A stretch of DNA of 64,000 nt from G963664115 sp965216035. GTDB taxonomy: Bacteria; Acidobacteriota; Terriglobia; 20CM-2-55-15. A program made the position numbers and the translations under genes. Within the stretch, counting starts at the first letter, position 1; each line of letters opens with the position of its first letter. The notes below the pieces were generated by a model. That model was given only the letters and a program-made list of their open reading frames with translations. It made no database searches and was not told where the DNA came from. This document shows, in pieces, positions 9,813-19,296 of this stretch. The DNA lies in NCBI GenBank assembly GCA_965216035.1, contig CBDCFM010000015.1:62001-126000 (forward strand), read 5' to 3'.

Positions 9813-9847
9813 GGCCTGTCGAAATTTGGATCCTTCCGGTACACCTT

Positions 9848-10117
9848 TTGCGACTCGATCAGTTTTTTAAGTGGTGCCGTGTTATTCCTCGGCGTTCCAT
9901 GGCTAAAGCGACCTGCGACGCAGGTCATGTCCGAGTCAACGACCATGTCGCGCGGGCAGGGCGAGATCTTCACGTTGACGATGTAGTGTCGGTTCTCCTG
10001 CCTCGGCGGGTGCTGAAGTTTCGCGTCCGGTCTATTCCGGGGCGGTCTCCCAGTAAAGCCGAGGCAAGGGAGCTGATAGAGATTCTAGAAGACCTGAAAA
10101 GAGAGCCTGATTTGTGA
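9848..10117 (+). CDS. S4-domain RNA-binding protein (Hsp15/RqcP-like)
   Basis: An 89-residue protein made almost entirely of an S4 RNA-binding domain: MRLDQFFKWCRVIPRRSMA opens the family exactly where expected, then AGHVRVNDHVARAGRDLHVDD. Its size and basic C-terminus resemble Hsp15 (HslR) or RqcP, which act on stalled 50S-peptidyl-tRNA complexes; the exact role here is not proven. The start is a TTG, chosen because the conserved MRLD begins there. The gene overlaps the next by 4 bases. Confidence 0.85.
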   Translation: MRLDQFFKWCRVIPRRSMAKATCDAGHVRVNDHVARAGRDLHVDDVVSVLLPRRVLKFRVRSIPGRSPSKAEARELIEILEDLKREPDL

Positions 10118-10500
10118 GCGTTCCTACCAGCTTGACACCCCTGGAACTGGAAATCATGAAGTCCCTGTGGCGCCGCCGCTGGGCAGTTGTACGCGACGTG
10201 CAGGCGGATCTTCTCCCCGACCGCAAGCTCGCATACACGACTGTCATGACAGTGATGGATCGTCTTTTCAAGAAAGGAGCTGTACGTCGAGTCAAGAAAT
10301 CGCGCGCACACTTGTACGAACCCGTTTTTACGGAAAGCGAGGCCCGGGCAAACGCCTTAAACAAACTCATTGACGGTTACTTTGATGGGTCGAGGGTTCG
10401 GCTCGGTCAGTACCTGGATCCGAAAACGAACAACCCGGGGGAAGAGATCGAGCACCGAAGCGTGCCAGCTCCACATCCAATCGACGATTCGCTGCTCTGA
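10114..10500 (+). CDS. BlaI/MecI/CopY-family transcriptional repressor
   Basis: A 128-residue winged-helix protein with the BlaI hallmark opening LTPLELEIMKSLWRR and the recognition-helix region AYTTVMTVMDRLFKKGAVRR. Members repress beta-lactamase, copper or respiratory genes and are often inactivated by proteolysis through a BlaR1-type partner. No BlaR1 gene is nearby, so the regulon is unknown. The GTG start overlaps the S4 gene stop (GTGA), which indicates translational coupling within the mfd operon. The region after the DNA-binding domain is short and ends in a polar tail. Confidence 0.85.
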   Translation: MSVPTSLTPLELEIMKSLWRRRWAVVRDVQADLLPDRKLAYTTVMTVMDRLFKKGAVRRVKKSRAHLYEPVFTESEARANALNKLIDGYFDGSRVRLGQYLDPKTNNPGEEIEHRSVPAPHPIDDSLL

Positions 10501-10530
10501 CCTTTCTTCGCTTTTCAGCGACCACTATTA

Positions 10531-12798
10531 CTAGAGCAACTTCTGAACCTTCTGCGCCAGGCTCATCGGAGTGAACGGCTTTTGGATGAAGTGCAAGCCT
10601 TCGCTCACGAAGTCGTCCTTGCTGATCTGGTCATCGGTATAACCTGACATATACAGGACCGGTGTGTCGGGCAGCAACGTCTTGAGCTGCTGCGCCATTT
10701 CCGGGCCGCCCATTTCCGGCATGATCACGTCGGTGATCACCAGATCAATCGGCATGGCGCTGTTCCGCACCAGATTGAGACCCTCCACGCCGTTGCCGGC
10801 TTCGAGCACATTGTAGCTGGGAGGCAAGCCAGCGCAGATCAGTTCGCGGAGTACCGGCTCGTCTTCGACCAGCAAGATCGTCTTCTGGAGAGGCAGACTG
10901 ACGCTCCCCTTGTCAACAAACTCGGGCGACTCTGTGGGGTCACAGACCAAGGGCATGAACACCTTGAAGGTCGTCCCATGATTCAAATCGCTGTGCACAG
11001 CAATGCAACCTCCACTCTGCTTGACTATTCCATACACCGTCGCCAGACCCAGGCCGGTCCCGGCACCTTGCTCCTTGGTCGTGAAGAACGGTTCGAAGAT
11101 CTGTGACACGGTTTTGGTGTCCATGCCGGAACCGGTGTCGCTGACCGACAGCATGACGTACCGGCCGGGCTTGGCTCCGAAATCCGGAAACTGATCCAGT
11201 TCGTGTGGAGACGGTTCGGTGTTAGTCGTTTCGATGACGAGGCGGCCGCCGCCGGCCATCGCGTCGCGCGCGTTCACTGCCAGGTTGATGATCACTTGGT
11301 CCAATTGTGCCGGATCGGCGTTGATTCGACCGACATCTTCGCCCAGCATCGTGACCAGCTCTACATTTTCTCCAATCACCCGACGTAACATTTTTTCGAC
11401 CTGCCCAACGGCGCTGTTCACATTAAATACTTTAGGTTGTAGCATCTGCTTGCGGCTGAATGCGAGCAACTGTTGCGTAAGGGATGCCGCACGATCGGAT
11501 GCCTCCTTGATGGCCTCGACGTGACGGAATGTTGGGTGGTCCGGCTCGATGGCATCCATCAACAGCGCGCTGAAACCGCCAATGATCGTCAGCAGGTTAT
11601 TGAAGTCATGGGCTACGCCACCGGACAACCGGCCGACGGCCTCCATCCGGTTCGCCTGCCGGAGTTGGCTTTCCAAATGTTCCCGGTCCGTGACGTCGCG
11701 GCAATTCAGGACGACCGACGAGATACCCGAAGCGCCCACAAAGCTCTTACAGTCGGATTCAAATGTCTTCCACGTTTCGTCCAGGTGCTGGAAGCGGACT
11801 TCGAAAGTCTCCGTTGTTTCCGGTCCGTCCAGTACAGCCGCGATCGCGCGAAGGATCGTTTCTCTATCCTCGGGCTGTACGATTCGTTCGATCTGACTTC
11901 CAATCAGTTCCTCGGGCCGGTATCCGAGGAGTTTCGTGATTGAAGGGCTTTCGTACTGGATTTGGCCCTCGGCGGACATCAAGGTCACGATGTCGAGACC
12001 GTTCTCGATGAGTTGTCGGAATATCGGTCCGCCTTGAGGCACCGGCCATCCCGATTCCGCTCGTTCGGGCGAGGGTGCATGGAGGTGCGGGCCCCGTGAC
12101 GGTTCGTCGGGCATCGGATGCGGCTCGGGCAGCAACGCGGGACCGACTAATCTGTCGTACGGACCATTGGACAGCAATGTGAGCGTGCCTCGGCCTTCCG
12201 TGCTTCGGATGAAATTGACGAAGGCCTCCACCAGCGTCGGGTCGAACTGCGTTCCCGAGTTTGATATCAGGTGCGCGATGGCGTCGTCCGGGCAAATGCC
12301 GTCACGGTATGGCTGGTGTCCGGTCATGACATCGAAGGCGTCCGCCACGGCAATGATTCGCGCGCCGAATGGAATATCCTCGCCTTCCAGTCCTGAAGGG
12401 TAGCCTTCCCCGTTCCACATTTCATGATGGTGCAGAACCAGCAGACTGGCCGTCTCGCAGCCAGGGATCTGCCTCATCACCTCCCATCCGTATTCGGGAT
12501 GCATGGCCATAAGGGCGTTCTCGCCGGGTGTGAGCTGATTGGGTTTGGTCAGCAGAGGGTCGGGAATCCCGATCTTACCGATGTCGTGGAGCGCGGCGGC
12601 AATCTCGATATCCCTGACGTCGGCTTCGGGGAGATCGAACAGTCGTGACAGCTGCATTGACCATTCGACCACCCGCGAACTGTGACCTCCCGTAGTCCGG
12701 GTCTTCAGCTCTAGAAGCTCGGCAAGCGACTGAAGCGTCGAAAGCGTGATTGTTTGGGACCCCGTGTCCGTGTTCTCGAATGCTATTGCGGCTTTCAT
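10531..12798 (-). CDS. HD-GYP / PAS / hybrid histidine kinase with receiver domain
   Basis: A 755-residue signalling protein. Residues about 35-200 are an HD-GYP domain (H71-D72 in AALHDIGKIG; HHHEMWNGEGYP), the type that hydrolyses cyclic di-GMP. A proline-rich linker leads to a PAS domain (about 258-375). A HisKA domain with phospho-acceptor His397 (GGVAHDFNNLL) comes next. The HATPase_c domain follows (N509, DTGSGM, GTGLGLA), and the protein ends in a receiver domain (about 638-755) with Asp690. There is no transmembrane segment, so it is cytoplasmic. The order couples second-messenger turnover to a phosphorelay in one chain. It is convergent with the BlaI-type gene. No output partner is adjacent. 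Confidence 0.9.
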   Translation of the reverse strand: MKAAIAFENTDTGSQTITLSTLQSLAELLELKTRTTGGHSSRVVEWSMQLSRLFDLPEADVRDIEIAAALHDIGKIGIPDPLLTKPNQLTPGENALMAMHPEYGWEVMRQIPGCETASLLVLHHHEMWNGEGYPSGLEGEDIPFGARIIAVADAFDVMTGHQPYRDGICPDDAIAHLISNSGTQFDPTLVEAFVNFIRSTEGRGTLTLLSNGPYDRLVGPALLPEPHPMPDEPSRGPHLHAPSPERAESGWPVPQGGPIFRQLIENGLDIVTLMSAEGQIQYESPSITKLLGYRPEELIGSQIERIVQPEDRETILRAIAAVLDGPETTETFEVRFQHLDETWKTFESDCKSFVGASGISSVVLNCRDVTDREHLESQLRQANRMEAVGRLSGGVAHDFNNLLTIIGGFSALLMDAIEPDHPTFRHVEAIKEASDRAASLTQQLLAFSRKQMLQPKVFNVNSAVGQVEKMLRRVIGENVELVTMLGEDVGRINADPAQLDQVIINLAVNARDAMAGGGRLVIETTNTEPSPHELDQFPDFGAKPGRYVMLSVSDTGSGMDTKTVSQIFEPFFTTKEQGAGTGLGLATVYGIVKQSGGCIAVHSDLNHGTTFKVFMPLVCDPTESPEFVDKGSVSLPLQKTILLVEDEPVLRELICAGLPPSYNVLEAGNGVEGLNLVRNSAMPIDLVITDVIMPEMGGPEMAQQLKTLLPDTPVLYMSGYTDDQISKDDFVSEGLHFIQKPFTPMSLAQKVQKLL

Positions 12799-13333
12799 TT
12801 CAAGTCCTTTCGATCGGGCTTTCTACTTATGCCGTCGCGTTCAAACGCACGGCCGCGAGCTATAAGACCCACTTCGCGCATATCTTGCTTATCGGCAGAA
12901 ACATATGTTCCTTTATGGAATTTCAAGCAATAAGCATAAAATCTGCAATTACTTCACATGCGCGGGCCAAATCAGCTGCCTAGATTTGAGGAGAGGCCAG
13001 AATTGTCGGAGTTCTAGGTTGGGGGGGACTGTCTGTGCAGGCACTGAAGTGGCAAACTTGCCGGATGTACGGGCTCCCATCCGGTCCGGCCACTACGCCG
13101 GTGACAGCGGGCCCGGCCGGGCCGTCGGAAAAATCGAACCTGGGTTTAATGCGCCGGCACGGATGGGGGGTGCGCTGTCGGCTTCTACCCCGATTCGACT
13201 GGGTATCCACTGGCGGGCCCGGCATCGGTCTCGAGCGGGCCCCGGCCCAGCCCGCCGTCGCGCCGAGCGCGAAACAGAAACCCATCGACAACTCAGGCCA
13301 GACAGGAAATGCCCACTATCCGCTGCTCTCGAA
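12799..13333. other. Intergenic region, no gene seen
   Basis: About 535 bases between the kinase start and the stop of the first NHL gene. Open frames here run antisense into the NHL gene and have no recognisable protein features. The first 150 bases are AT-richer and probably hold the kinase promoter; the rest is GC-rich with no clear repeat or terminator. Confidence 0.5.
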
Positions 13334-14524
13334 CTAGTTCGAGCCGGGCCAGACCACACCCTGGTCCTGCTCTGTAACTGGGCCGAGACCCATGTATACG
13401 AACTTCTGCAGACGTTTTCCTTCGTAGGTCTCTGTCGTATAAATGTTACCGGCCGAGTCGGTCGCGATGCTGTGGACGCCGAAGAACTGGCCCGGATAGC
13501 GTCCGCCATCGCCGAAGCTGGTCAGGATCTCCAACGTCTCTCGCTGGATGATGTACACCTTCTCGTTGACGCCATCGGCGAGATAGATATAGGTTTGTTC
13601 CGGATCTCTCGAAAACGTAAGATCCCACACTGAACCTGAGCCGAGTGTTTCAGGTGCGACAAACATTTCTCTCACGAATGTACCGTCAGTCTGGAACTGC
13701 TGAATGCGGTCACCCGCGCGGTCGCAAACGTATACGAAATTATCGTTCGAGATCTCGGCGCAATGGACCGGATTGCGGAACTGTTGTGCGGGTGGCGCGT
13801 TCGGGTCGTAGGGCCCGAGATCGCTATCGTCGGGCATGTTGCCGTATGCGCCCCAGTATCGTTTGAATTCTCCCGTGCTTGCATCGATCACGGCGACGCG
13901 TTTATTGAGATAGCCATCGGCGATATAGACCTCATTCGTGTTCGGGTCGACGGAAATTTTAGCCACGCGCCCGAAGTTTTCCAGATCGTTGCTGCCGCCG
14001 TTCATGCCGGCGTGGCCCAATTGCATCAGGAACGTTCCATCGCGCGCGAACTTCAGCAAATGCGCGTCCGTTTCCCCGTTGCCACCAATCCAAACGTTAT
14101 CCATGTGATCGACCGTAATCCCGTGATTGGACTGGGGCCACTCGTATCCTTCACCCGGCCCACCCCATGAATTCACCAGGTTTCCTTCCTGATCAAACTC
14201 CAGTATGTTCGGCGCGGGGATACAGCACTCGCCGATCGGAGGATCAGCTGCGGCTCCGATTTCCGTGACCGGATTGAGAGTGGTTTGGCGGTGAATCACC
14301 CAGATGTGATCCCGCGAATCGACCGATACGCCGATCGTTGAGCCCAGGATCCAGTGGTTTGGCAGGGGCTTGGGCCACAGCGGATCAACCTCGAACATCG
14401 GTGCCTGAGGACCGGTGGTCACTGCGTCCACAGCGGCACTCTCGAGGGCCGTCCCGGTCTCACAGCCGAGGGCTAGGAGAATCGAGAGACAGGCCATCGC
14501 GACATGAATCTTCGACTTCTGCAT
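13334..14524 (-). CDS. NHL-repeat beta-propeller lipoprotein
   Basis: A 396-residue exported protein. The lipobox LALGC puts a lipidated Cys at residue 21, so it should be membrane anchored. The body is a six-bladed NHL propeller with repeated motifs such as DHIWVIHR, NVWIGG, NEVYIADGYLNKRV and GNIYTTETYEGKRLQKF. This layout resembles peptidyl-hydroxyglycine lyase-like and SMP-30/gluconolactonase-like proteins, but no catalytic site can be assigned by eye. It lies beside the malonate genes, with a second NHL protein on their other side, so a shared physiological role is possible but unproven. Confidence 0.75.
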   Translation of the reverse strand: MQKSKIHVAMACLSILLALGCETGTALESAAVDAVTTGPQAPMFEVDPLWPKPLPNHWILGSTIGVSVDSRDHIWVIHRQTTLNPVTEIGAAADPPIGECCIPAPNILEFDQEGNLVNSWGGPGEGYEWPQSNHGITVDHMDNVWIGGNGETDAHLLKFARDGTFLMQLGHAGMNGGSNDLENFGRVAKISVDPNTNEVYIADGYLNKRVAVIDASTGEFKRYWGAYGNMPDDSDLGPYDPNAPPAQQFRNPVHCAEISNDNFVYVCDRAGDRIQQFQTDGTFVREMFVAPETLGSGSVWDLTFSRDPEQTYIYLADGVNEKVYIIQRETLEILTSFGDGGRYPGQFFGVHSIATDSAGNIYTTETYEGKRLQKFVYMGLGPVTEQDQGVVWPGSN

Positions 14525-14658
14525 AATCTGGGTCCTCCCTTAAAGGAGCGAGCTGCTGAAACATACAATTGGGGTGTGGTTCCAAACGTCGCTAGTATAT
14601 ACGGCTTCGGCAACGGGCCCAAGACTATTGCCTGGACCGATCGAAATCATCGACACGC

Positions 14659-16173
14659 TCAACACTCGGCCCGCACCCAATCCTTGAGGGTAGGTTTTGA
14701 GACCTTGCCCATGGCGTTTCGCGGGAGCGCATCTACGATCGTTAAGGTCTTCGGGATCTTATACGGAGACATGCGCTCCCGGCACCAGGCTTTCAATGCT
14801 CCCAGACTCAGGGTAGTATCCGGCCTGAGAACAACGAACGCAGTTACCGCTTCACCCCAGGTCTCATCCGACACGCCGATGACTGTACATTCGCTGATAT
14901 TTTGATGGTTGAGCAGAGCACCTTCGATTTCCAGAGCAGACAATTTGTAGCCACCCGACTTAATAATGTCGACAGAAGAGCGCCCCATAATCCGGTAGTA
15001 GCCCGCCTCCACAACCGCAATATCTCCTGTACAGAACCATCCGTCATGAAAACTGTCCTCGGTCGCTTTGGTATCATTCCAGTATTCAAGAAAGACGTTG
15101 GGGCCTTTTATTCTGATTTCCCCGGGAACGTTTTCTTCGAGGATGAGCGCGTTGTCCTCGTCAAACAATGCCGCCTCCACTCCAGGCAAGGGTACGCCTA
15201 CGGAGCCCGCCCGGCGTTCTCCGGCGTATGGATTCGAAAGCCCCATGCCAATTTCCGTCATTCCATAGCGTTCCAACAGCGTTTGATCGGTCAGCTCCAG
15301 CCACTTATTGAAAAGATTGACTGGACACGCCGCCGAGCCTGAAACATTGAGTCGCATAGCCTTGAATCCTGCGCAGGTTTGACTCCGATCCTGCTCGGAC
15401 AGGGTCTCAAGGTACTGAATCAATTTGACGTAGATCGTGGGTACCGCCATGAAAAGCGAGTACTTACGTCGGGCTACCTGGGCAAGAATAATCGGCAACT
15501 CAAGTTTTGGGAAGAGGTGAACGCAGGCACCCGACCATAGTCCACAACACAATACATTGATAATTCCGTGGATATGGTGAAGGGGCAAAAACAGAGGAAT
15601 GTTGTCATCTTCTTGCCAGGCCCATGCTTCGATAAGTGTGCTGATCTGCGAACGAATATTACTATGAGTGCTGATCACCCCTTTCGGTTTGTTAGTGGTT
15701 CCACTCGTAAACAAAATCATTGCCCGCCGGCTATCGGTGATGGTCGGTAATGGCCGGATTTCGCCCCGCAAAACTTCGTCAACAGTAGACATATTGATTT
15801 CGCGTGCAGAGGAGAGTCCTGACAGTTTCTTCTGATATTCGGGGTTTGCTATCAGACAGCTGACACCCGCACAGGATAGTGCGTGGTCCAGTTCAGGGGT
15901 TGTGGAGGTGGAGTTCAAAGGCACCGCAATACCCCCTGCTCTCCAGATGCCAAGCAGGGTCGTCACATAGTCCAGGCTGGTCGGCACCATAAATGCGATA
16001 CGCTGCTCCTGCAGATCCGCCGCATCCCCTAACAGCCCGCTGGCAAACTGACTGATACGCCGATCTAACTCGGCATACGTGCATGTGCTTTCCCCAAAGA
16101 CCAATGCTACTTTTGTATTCACGTCGGTTAACTTGGGAAAACGGCCTGGATTGTCAATTGCAGAATCTTTCAT
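14659..16173 (-). CDS. matB: Malonyl-CoA synthetase (MatB-like acyl-CoA ligase)
   Basis: A 504-residue adenylate-forming enzyme. The AMP-binding loop TSGTTNKPKG lies at residues 156-165, and RYGMTEIGMGLSNPYAGERR matches the malonate-specific ACSF3/MatB subgroup rather than acetate or long-chain ligases. The GWFCTGDIA and GRSSVDIIKSGGYKLS hinges and a C-terminal NAMGKVSK lysine motif complete the fold. It would convert malonate, ATP and CoA to malonyl-CoA. It lies 63 bases downstream of madM, so the operon imports and activates malonate. No malonyl-CoA decarboxylase is seen nearby. Confidence 0.85.
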   Translation of the reverse strand: MKDSAIDNPGRFPKLTDVNTKVALVFGESTCTYAELDRRISQFASGLLGDAADLQEQRIAFMVPTSLDYVTTLLGIWRAGGIAVPLNSTSTTPELDHALSCAGVSCLIANPEYQKKLSGLSSAREINMSTVDEVLRGEIRPLPTITDSRRAMILFTSGTTNKPKGVISTHSNIRSQISTLIEAWAWQEDDNIPLFLPLHHIHGIINVLCCGLWSGACVHLFPKLELPIILAQVARRKYSLFMAVPTIYVKLIQYLETLSEQDRSQTCAGFKAMRLNVSGSAACPVNLFNKWLELTDQTLLERYGMTEIGMGLSNPYAGERRAGSVGVPLPGVEAALFDEDNALILEENVPGEIRIKGPNVFLEYWNDTKATEDSFHDGWFCTGDIAVVEAGYYRIMGRSSVDIIKSGGYKLSALEIEGALLNHQNISECTVIGVSDETWGEAVTAFVVLRPDTTLSLGALKAWCRERMSPYKIPKTLTIVDALPRNAMGKVSKPTLKDWVRAEC

Positions 16174-16236
16174 GGATGACTTTTGCCCTAGCCTTGTGTT
16201 GTGGCAACTCGTCTCAAGGGATTCTGTCCCCGTCTA

Positions 16237-16998
16237 TCAGGCGAGCGCTCTTACTATGAAATACAACACGGATGGGGCCATCAGGGCACCAAAACCCGTG
16301 TAGAACGTAGCGGTCATCGCACCATAGGGCACCAGCTTGGGATCAGTCGCTGCTAAACCACCGGCGACACCACTGGTTGTCCCCATGAGCCCGCCAAAAA
16401 CCATGGCAGATTGGGGATTATTGAGACCGATAAAAGGTGCCACCATCGGTGTCCCGACCATAACAAGGATCGATTTGACCAGTCCGGCCGCAACGCTGAG
16501 TGCGATTACCGCATTGTCGGCTCCAATAGCGTCACCCGTTACCGGACCCACAATATAGGTCACGGCACCTGCGCCAATCGTCGTGATGCTGATGGCGTCG
16601 GTATAGCCAAACGAAACCGCCACGATCGCCCCCACCACGAATGAAACCACGACACCGGCAACAATCGAAATCACGCCGGCAAGTCCTGCTCTCCTGAGTT
16701 CGCTCAAATGGACACCAAAAGCCGTAGCCACTATGGCGAAATCTCTCAGCATGCCGCCGCCCATCACACCGATGCCCGCTAGCAAAGGAATATTTGCCAC
16801 CCCAGTCTGGCCACCTGAGAGCGTTCCGCCCCAATAAGCGGCGAACAGGCCCGCAATGATTGCGATGGCCGAACCGTGGATGCGACCACGAGTCAATTTG
16901 TTGGATACGAGGTAGGATACCCAGACGGTTACGCCGACTACGGCGAAGGCAAGCACAAGGTAGTTTCTGTCGGCGACCTTTAGCAGCAATTCCATCAT
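16237..16998 (-). CDS. madM: Malonate transporter subunit MadM
   Basis: A 253-residue integral membrane protein with about 8 hydrophobic helices, matching the MadM half of the Na+/malonate symporter MadLM. The segments GLVKSILVMVGTPMVAPFIG and GGLMGTTSGVAGGLAATDP are characteristic. It works with MadL, whose stop overlaps this start (ATGA), which implies co-translation of the two subunits. Downstream matB supplies the activating ligase. The length equals that of known MadM proteins. Confidence 0.85.
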   Translation of the reverse strand: MMELLLKVADRNYLVLAFAVVGVTVWVSYLVSNKLTRGRIHGSAIAIIAGLFAAYWGGTLSGGQTGVANIPLLAGIGVMGGGMLRDFAIVATAFGVHLSELRRAGLAGVISIVAGVVVSFVVGAIVAVSFGYTDAISITTIGAGAVTYIVGPVTGDAIGADNAVIALSVAAGLVKSILVMVGTPMVAPFIGLNNPQSAMVFGGLMGTTSGVAGGLAATDPKLVPYGAMTATFYTGFGALMAPSVLYFIVRALA

Positions 16999-17432
16999 TC
17001 CGCTCCCGTCCCCGATTTGGACTTATCCGCAGAGCCTGGTTGCGTCCCAACGCTGTAATCGCGCCTGTTTCCACTGGTGGAACCTATTCTGCTGAGCAGG
17101 GGTACCAGAGCGAAGCTCACGAGGACCGCAGCGCCCCCGGCAACCAGCGCCAGCAATCCCCCGGCTGCCGCTGCCGCCACGTTCTGACTGGCGGCCATGG
17201 CAACGACGATGGGAATATACATAGCGCTCCAGAACTTGATTCCAGTGCCAGAGGCTCCATCAACAAGGGATCTCAAAGGTTTCGAGCTGCACGCAAGAAC
17301 CAGAAAGAGCATCGCAATACCGACACCACCGACGTTGGCACCGACTCCGAGCAGCACACCCAATACCTCCCCCGCAAGCATGCCCGCCAGCAGGCAAGCA
17401 GATAACAATGCAACACCGTAGATAACCATCAC
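16995..17432 (-). CDS. madL: Malonate transporter subunit MadL
   Basis: A 145-residue membrane protein with four hydrophobic segments. The N-terminus MVIYGVALLSACLLAGML and the GVGANVGGVGIAMLFL segment match the MadL subunit of the malonate:sodium symporter. It is the first gene of the madL-madM-matB operon; an AGAGG ribosome-binding site lies about 8 bases before the ATG. The C-terminal ~30 residues are polar and probably cytoplasmic. Confidence 0.85.
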   Translation of the reverse strand: MMVIYGVALLSACLLAGMLAGEVLGVLLGVGANVGGVGIAMLFLVLACSSKPLRSLVDGASGTGIKFWSAMYIPIVVAMAASQNVAAAAAGGLLALVAGGAAVLVSFALVPLLSRIGSTSGNRRDYSVGTQPGSADKSKSGTGAE

Positions 17433-17580
17433 GGATCCTCTCGATTTTCCTTAAGCCATATCCAGCTGGCCCCAGACCCAACTGGCCCAACTCTGGGTTA
17501 ACACTCGGCTGCCCGCCTGCCGGGCGCGGCAAGCCGGCAGAAATGTTTGAAATGGGTCTCGTGGCAACTTGGCGAAGTTC

Positions 17581-18684
17581 CTAGGGGTCGACGATCCTGA
17601 ACTTCTGAATGCGTCGACCCTCCTGTTCGGCAACATAGACATTGCCTTCTGAATCGACCCCGATGCCGTGCGGCAGGGTGAACTGTCCGGGATATCGTCC
17701 GGGACCTCCGCCAAAACTGGACAGGACCCGTCCGGTTTGCCGATCCAAGATGTCGATTTCGCTGCTGTGCTGATTCGCGACGAACATGAAGCGCTGATCC
17801 GGATCGTGGGAGAAAGCCAGGACGACGGCAGTGCCCCGCGTCCCGCTCAGACGGCCCTCGGGCGACGTGTAGGGTTGCCAGGGGACGTCGATATTCCGGA
17901 TGAAGTTCCCCATCCGGTCGAACACCTGGATCCGGTCCGCCTCCCGATCGCAGACATACACAAGGCCGTCATCGCTTAAGCGAAGACAGTGCGGCAGGGG
18001 TGTGAGACCGGTTTCAGCCTCGGTCCGGTGGAGCGGCCACTGGCGGAGAAAGCGCCCGTTGGGATCGAGTACGGCAATCCGCTGGTTTCCTCCCGGCACC
18101 TCCCCATCGGCTACATAGATATCGCCGGTTTCGGCGTCCACATCGATGCTCGCAGGCAGAAAGAACTGCGCTCGATCCGAATTCAAGGGGCGGCCTTCGC
18201 GAGTCCCATCCGAGGAGTCGTAGACGCCCGATTGCCCGATTTGGAGCTGGAGCTCATTCCCATCGTTCGAGAACTTCTGTGCAACGCCCGTACCGGAGGC
18301 GATGATCCAGACGTTCCGGTCTTCGTCGGCATGGCAATCATGCAGCCGGTCCCCGAATAGGCCGGGGTCTCCCCAGGAGCTGACGACATTTCCGTCTGGA
18401 TCAAACTCGATCACTGGAGGCGCCATGCTCGCACCATCGAGGTCTTCGGGGACTACGTTCCCCCGATTGAGGATGAACACGTGATCCCGGCCATCGATGC
18501 ACATCCCGCCCAGACCGCCGGTGATCCATCGGTCAGGCAGAGGCAGTTTTGGCCAGAACCGGTCGACTGCGTACTGGGGGACTCGCCGCGCCTGGGCTCG
18601 GGCCGGGTCGAAGCTACCCACCGCAAGGACCAACAACGCACAGGTACCCACAATGGGAAGAAAATATGTAGTGCCTGATTTCAT
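17581..18684 (-). CDS. Secreted NHL-repeat beta-propeller protein
   Basis: A 367-residue exported propeller with a signal peptide (about residues 1-30). It has NHL blades such as GDIYVADGEVPGGNQRIAVLD, VYVCDREADRIQVFD and GNVYVAEQEGRRIQKF. It is a distant paralogue of the NHL lipoprotein at 13334-14524: both open with a W..GG.ID..DHVFI pattern and end with an RIQKF/RLQKF blade. It lacks a lipobox. Its position just upstream of madL, on the same strand, suggests a link to the malonate operon, but about 150 bases separate them. Enzymatic activity is unknown. Confidence 0.75.
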   Translation of the reverse strand: MKSGTTYFLPIVGTCALLVLAVGSFDPARAQARRVPQYAVDRFWPKLPLPDRWITGGLGGMCIDGRDHVFILNRGNVVPEDLDGASMAPPVIEFDPDGNVVSSWGDPGLFGDRLHDCHADEDRNVWIIASGTGVAQKFSNDGNELQLQIGQSGVYDSSDGTREGRPLNSDRAQFFLPASIDVDAETGDIYVADGEVPGGNQRIAVLDPNGRFLRQWPLHRTEAETGLTPLPHCLRLSDDGLVYVCDREADRIQVFDRMGNFIRNIDVPWQPYTSPEGRLSGTRGTAVVLAFSHDPDQRFMFVANQHSSEIDILDRQTGRVLSSFGGGPGRYPGQFTLPHGIGVDSEGNVYVAEQEGRRIQKFRIVDP

Positions 18685-19296
18685 GTTTCCCGTCGCACGT
18701 TTCGGCCAGAATACGCCGCACCGAAGAGGTCAACGACAGCACAACTGAAATGATTGGCCTTTGGAAAATCAACAACATGAAGAACGCGATCAGTGCGCGG
18801 GATTTTGAGGCGAGGAGCCATTGGTGTGCATTTTAATGTGAAATGACATTGTCTTCTAGGAGAAAACGGTGACTGCGAGATCGGGTGTTGACGAGGGAGA
18901 GTCCGTTGAAATCCGTGGATGCTTCGATGGCCGAACTGACGAAAGGCATTATTGGACGGAGAAATCGCTTGACTTTTCTCATGGTCCTGCTGCCCCAGCA
19001 CAAACTTTACGATTTGGGTAACTGTTTGATTCTGCCTGGCTGGAGGATTCCCGGCCCATCGTAACAGCCAATCTTTTTTGTTGCCTTGGGGTTCGTGGCC
19101 AAGGCAATTGTCCAATTTGGATACCCTCCCGGGGGACACAGGCGGACATTTCTGGCGGCTTTCAACGCTTTTCGCTTGTCAGGCTGCTGCCGGTCTCATT
19201 ACCCTCGCCAGTAGGACGGACGTTTCATTCGGTAGATCAAAGACGGTTCTCACTCGAAAAGTGATACCGAATCAAGAGCAGATTCCCTGGGAATTC
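18685..19296. other. Divergent intergenic region, no gene seen
   Basis: About 610 bases between two divergent genes. An open frame on the plus strand runs into the HupE-like gene from 19078 but has no conserved features and no ribosome-binding site. A minus-strand frame of about 150 codons here is rich in H, Q, P and R and looks like a non-coding shadow. No clear repeat or terminator is visible. Confidence 0.45.

Noticed and set aside
12905..13633. 242-codon plus-strand gene
   Set aside because: It is antisense to the NHL lipoprotein over half of its length and has no protein features.
19078..19296. N-terminal extension of the HupE-like protein
   Set aside because: A clean signal peptide begins at 19297 and the upstream codons lack conservation-type features.
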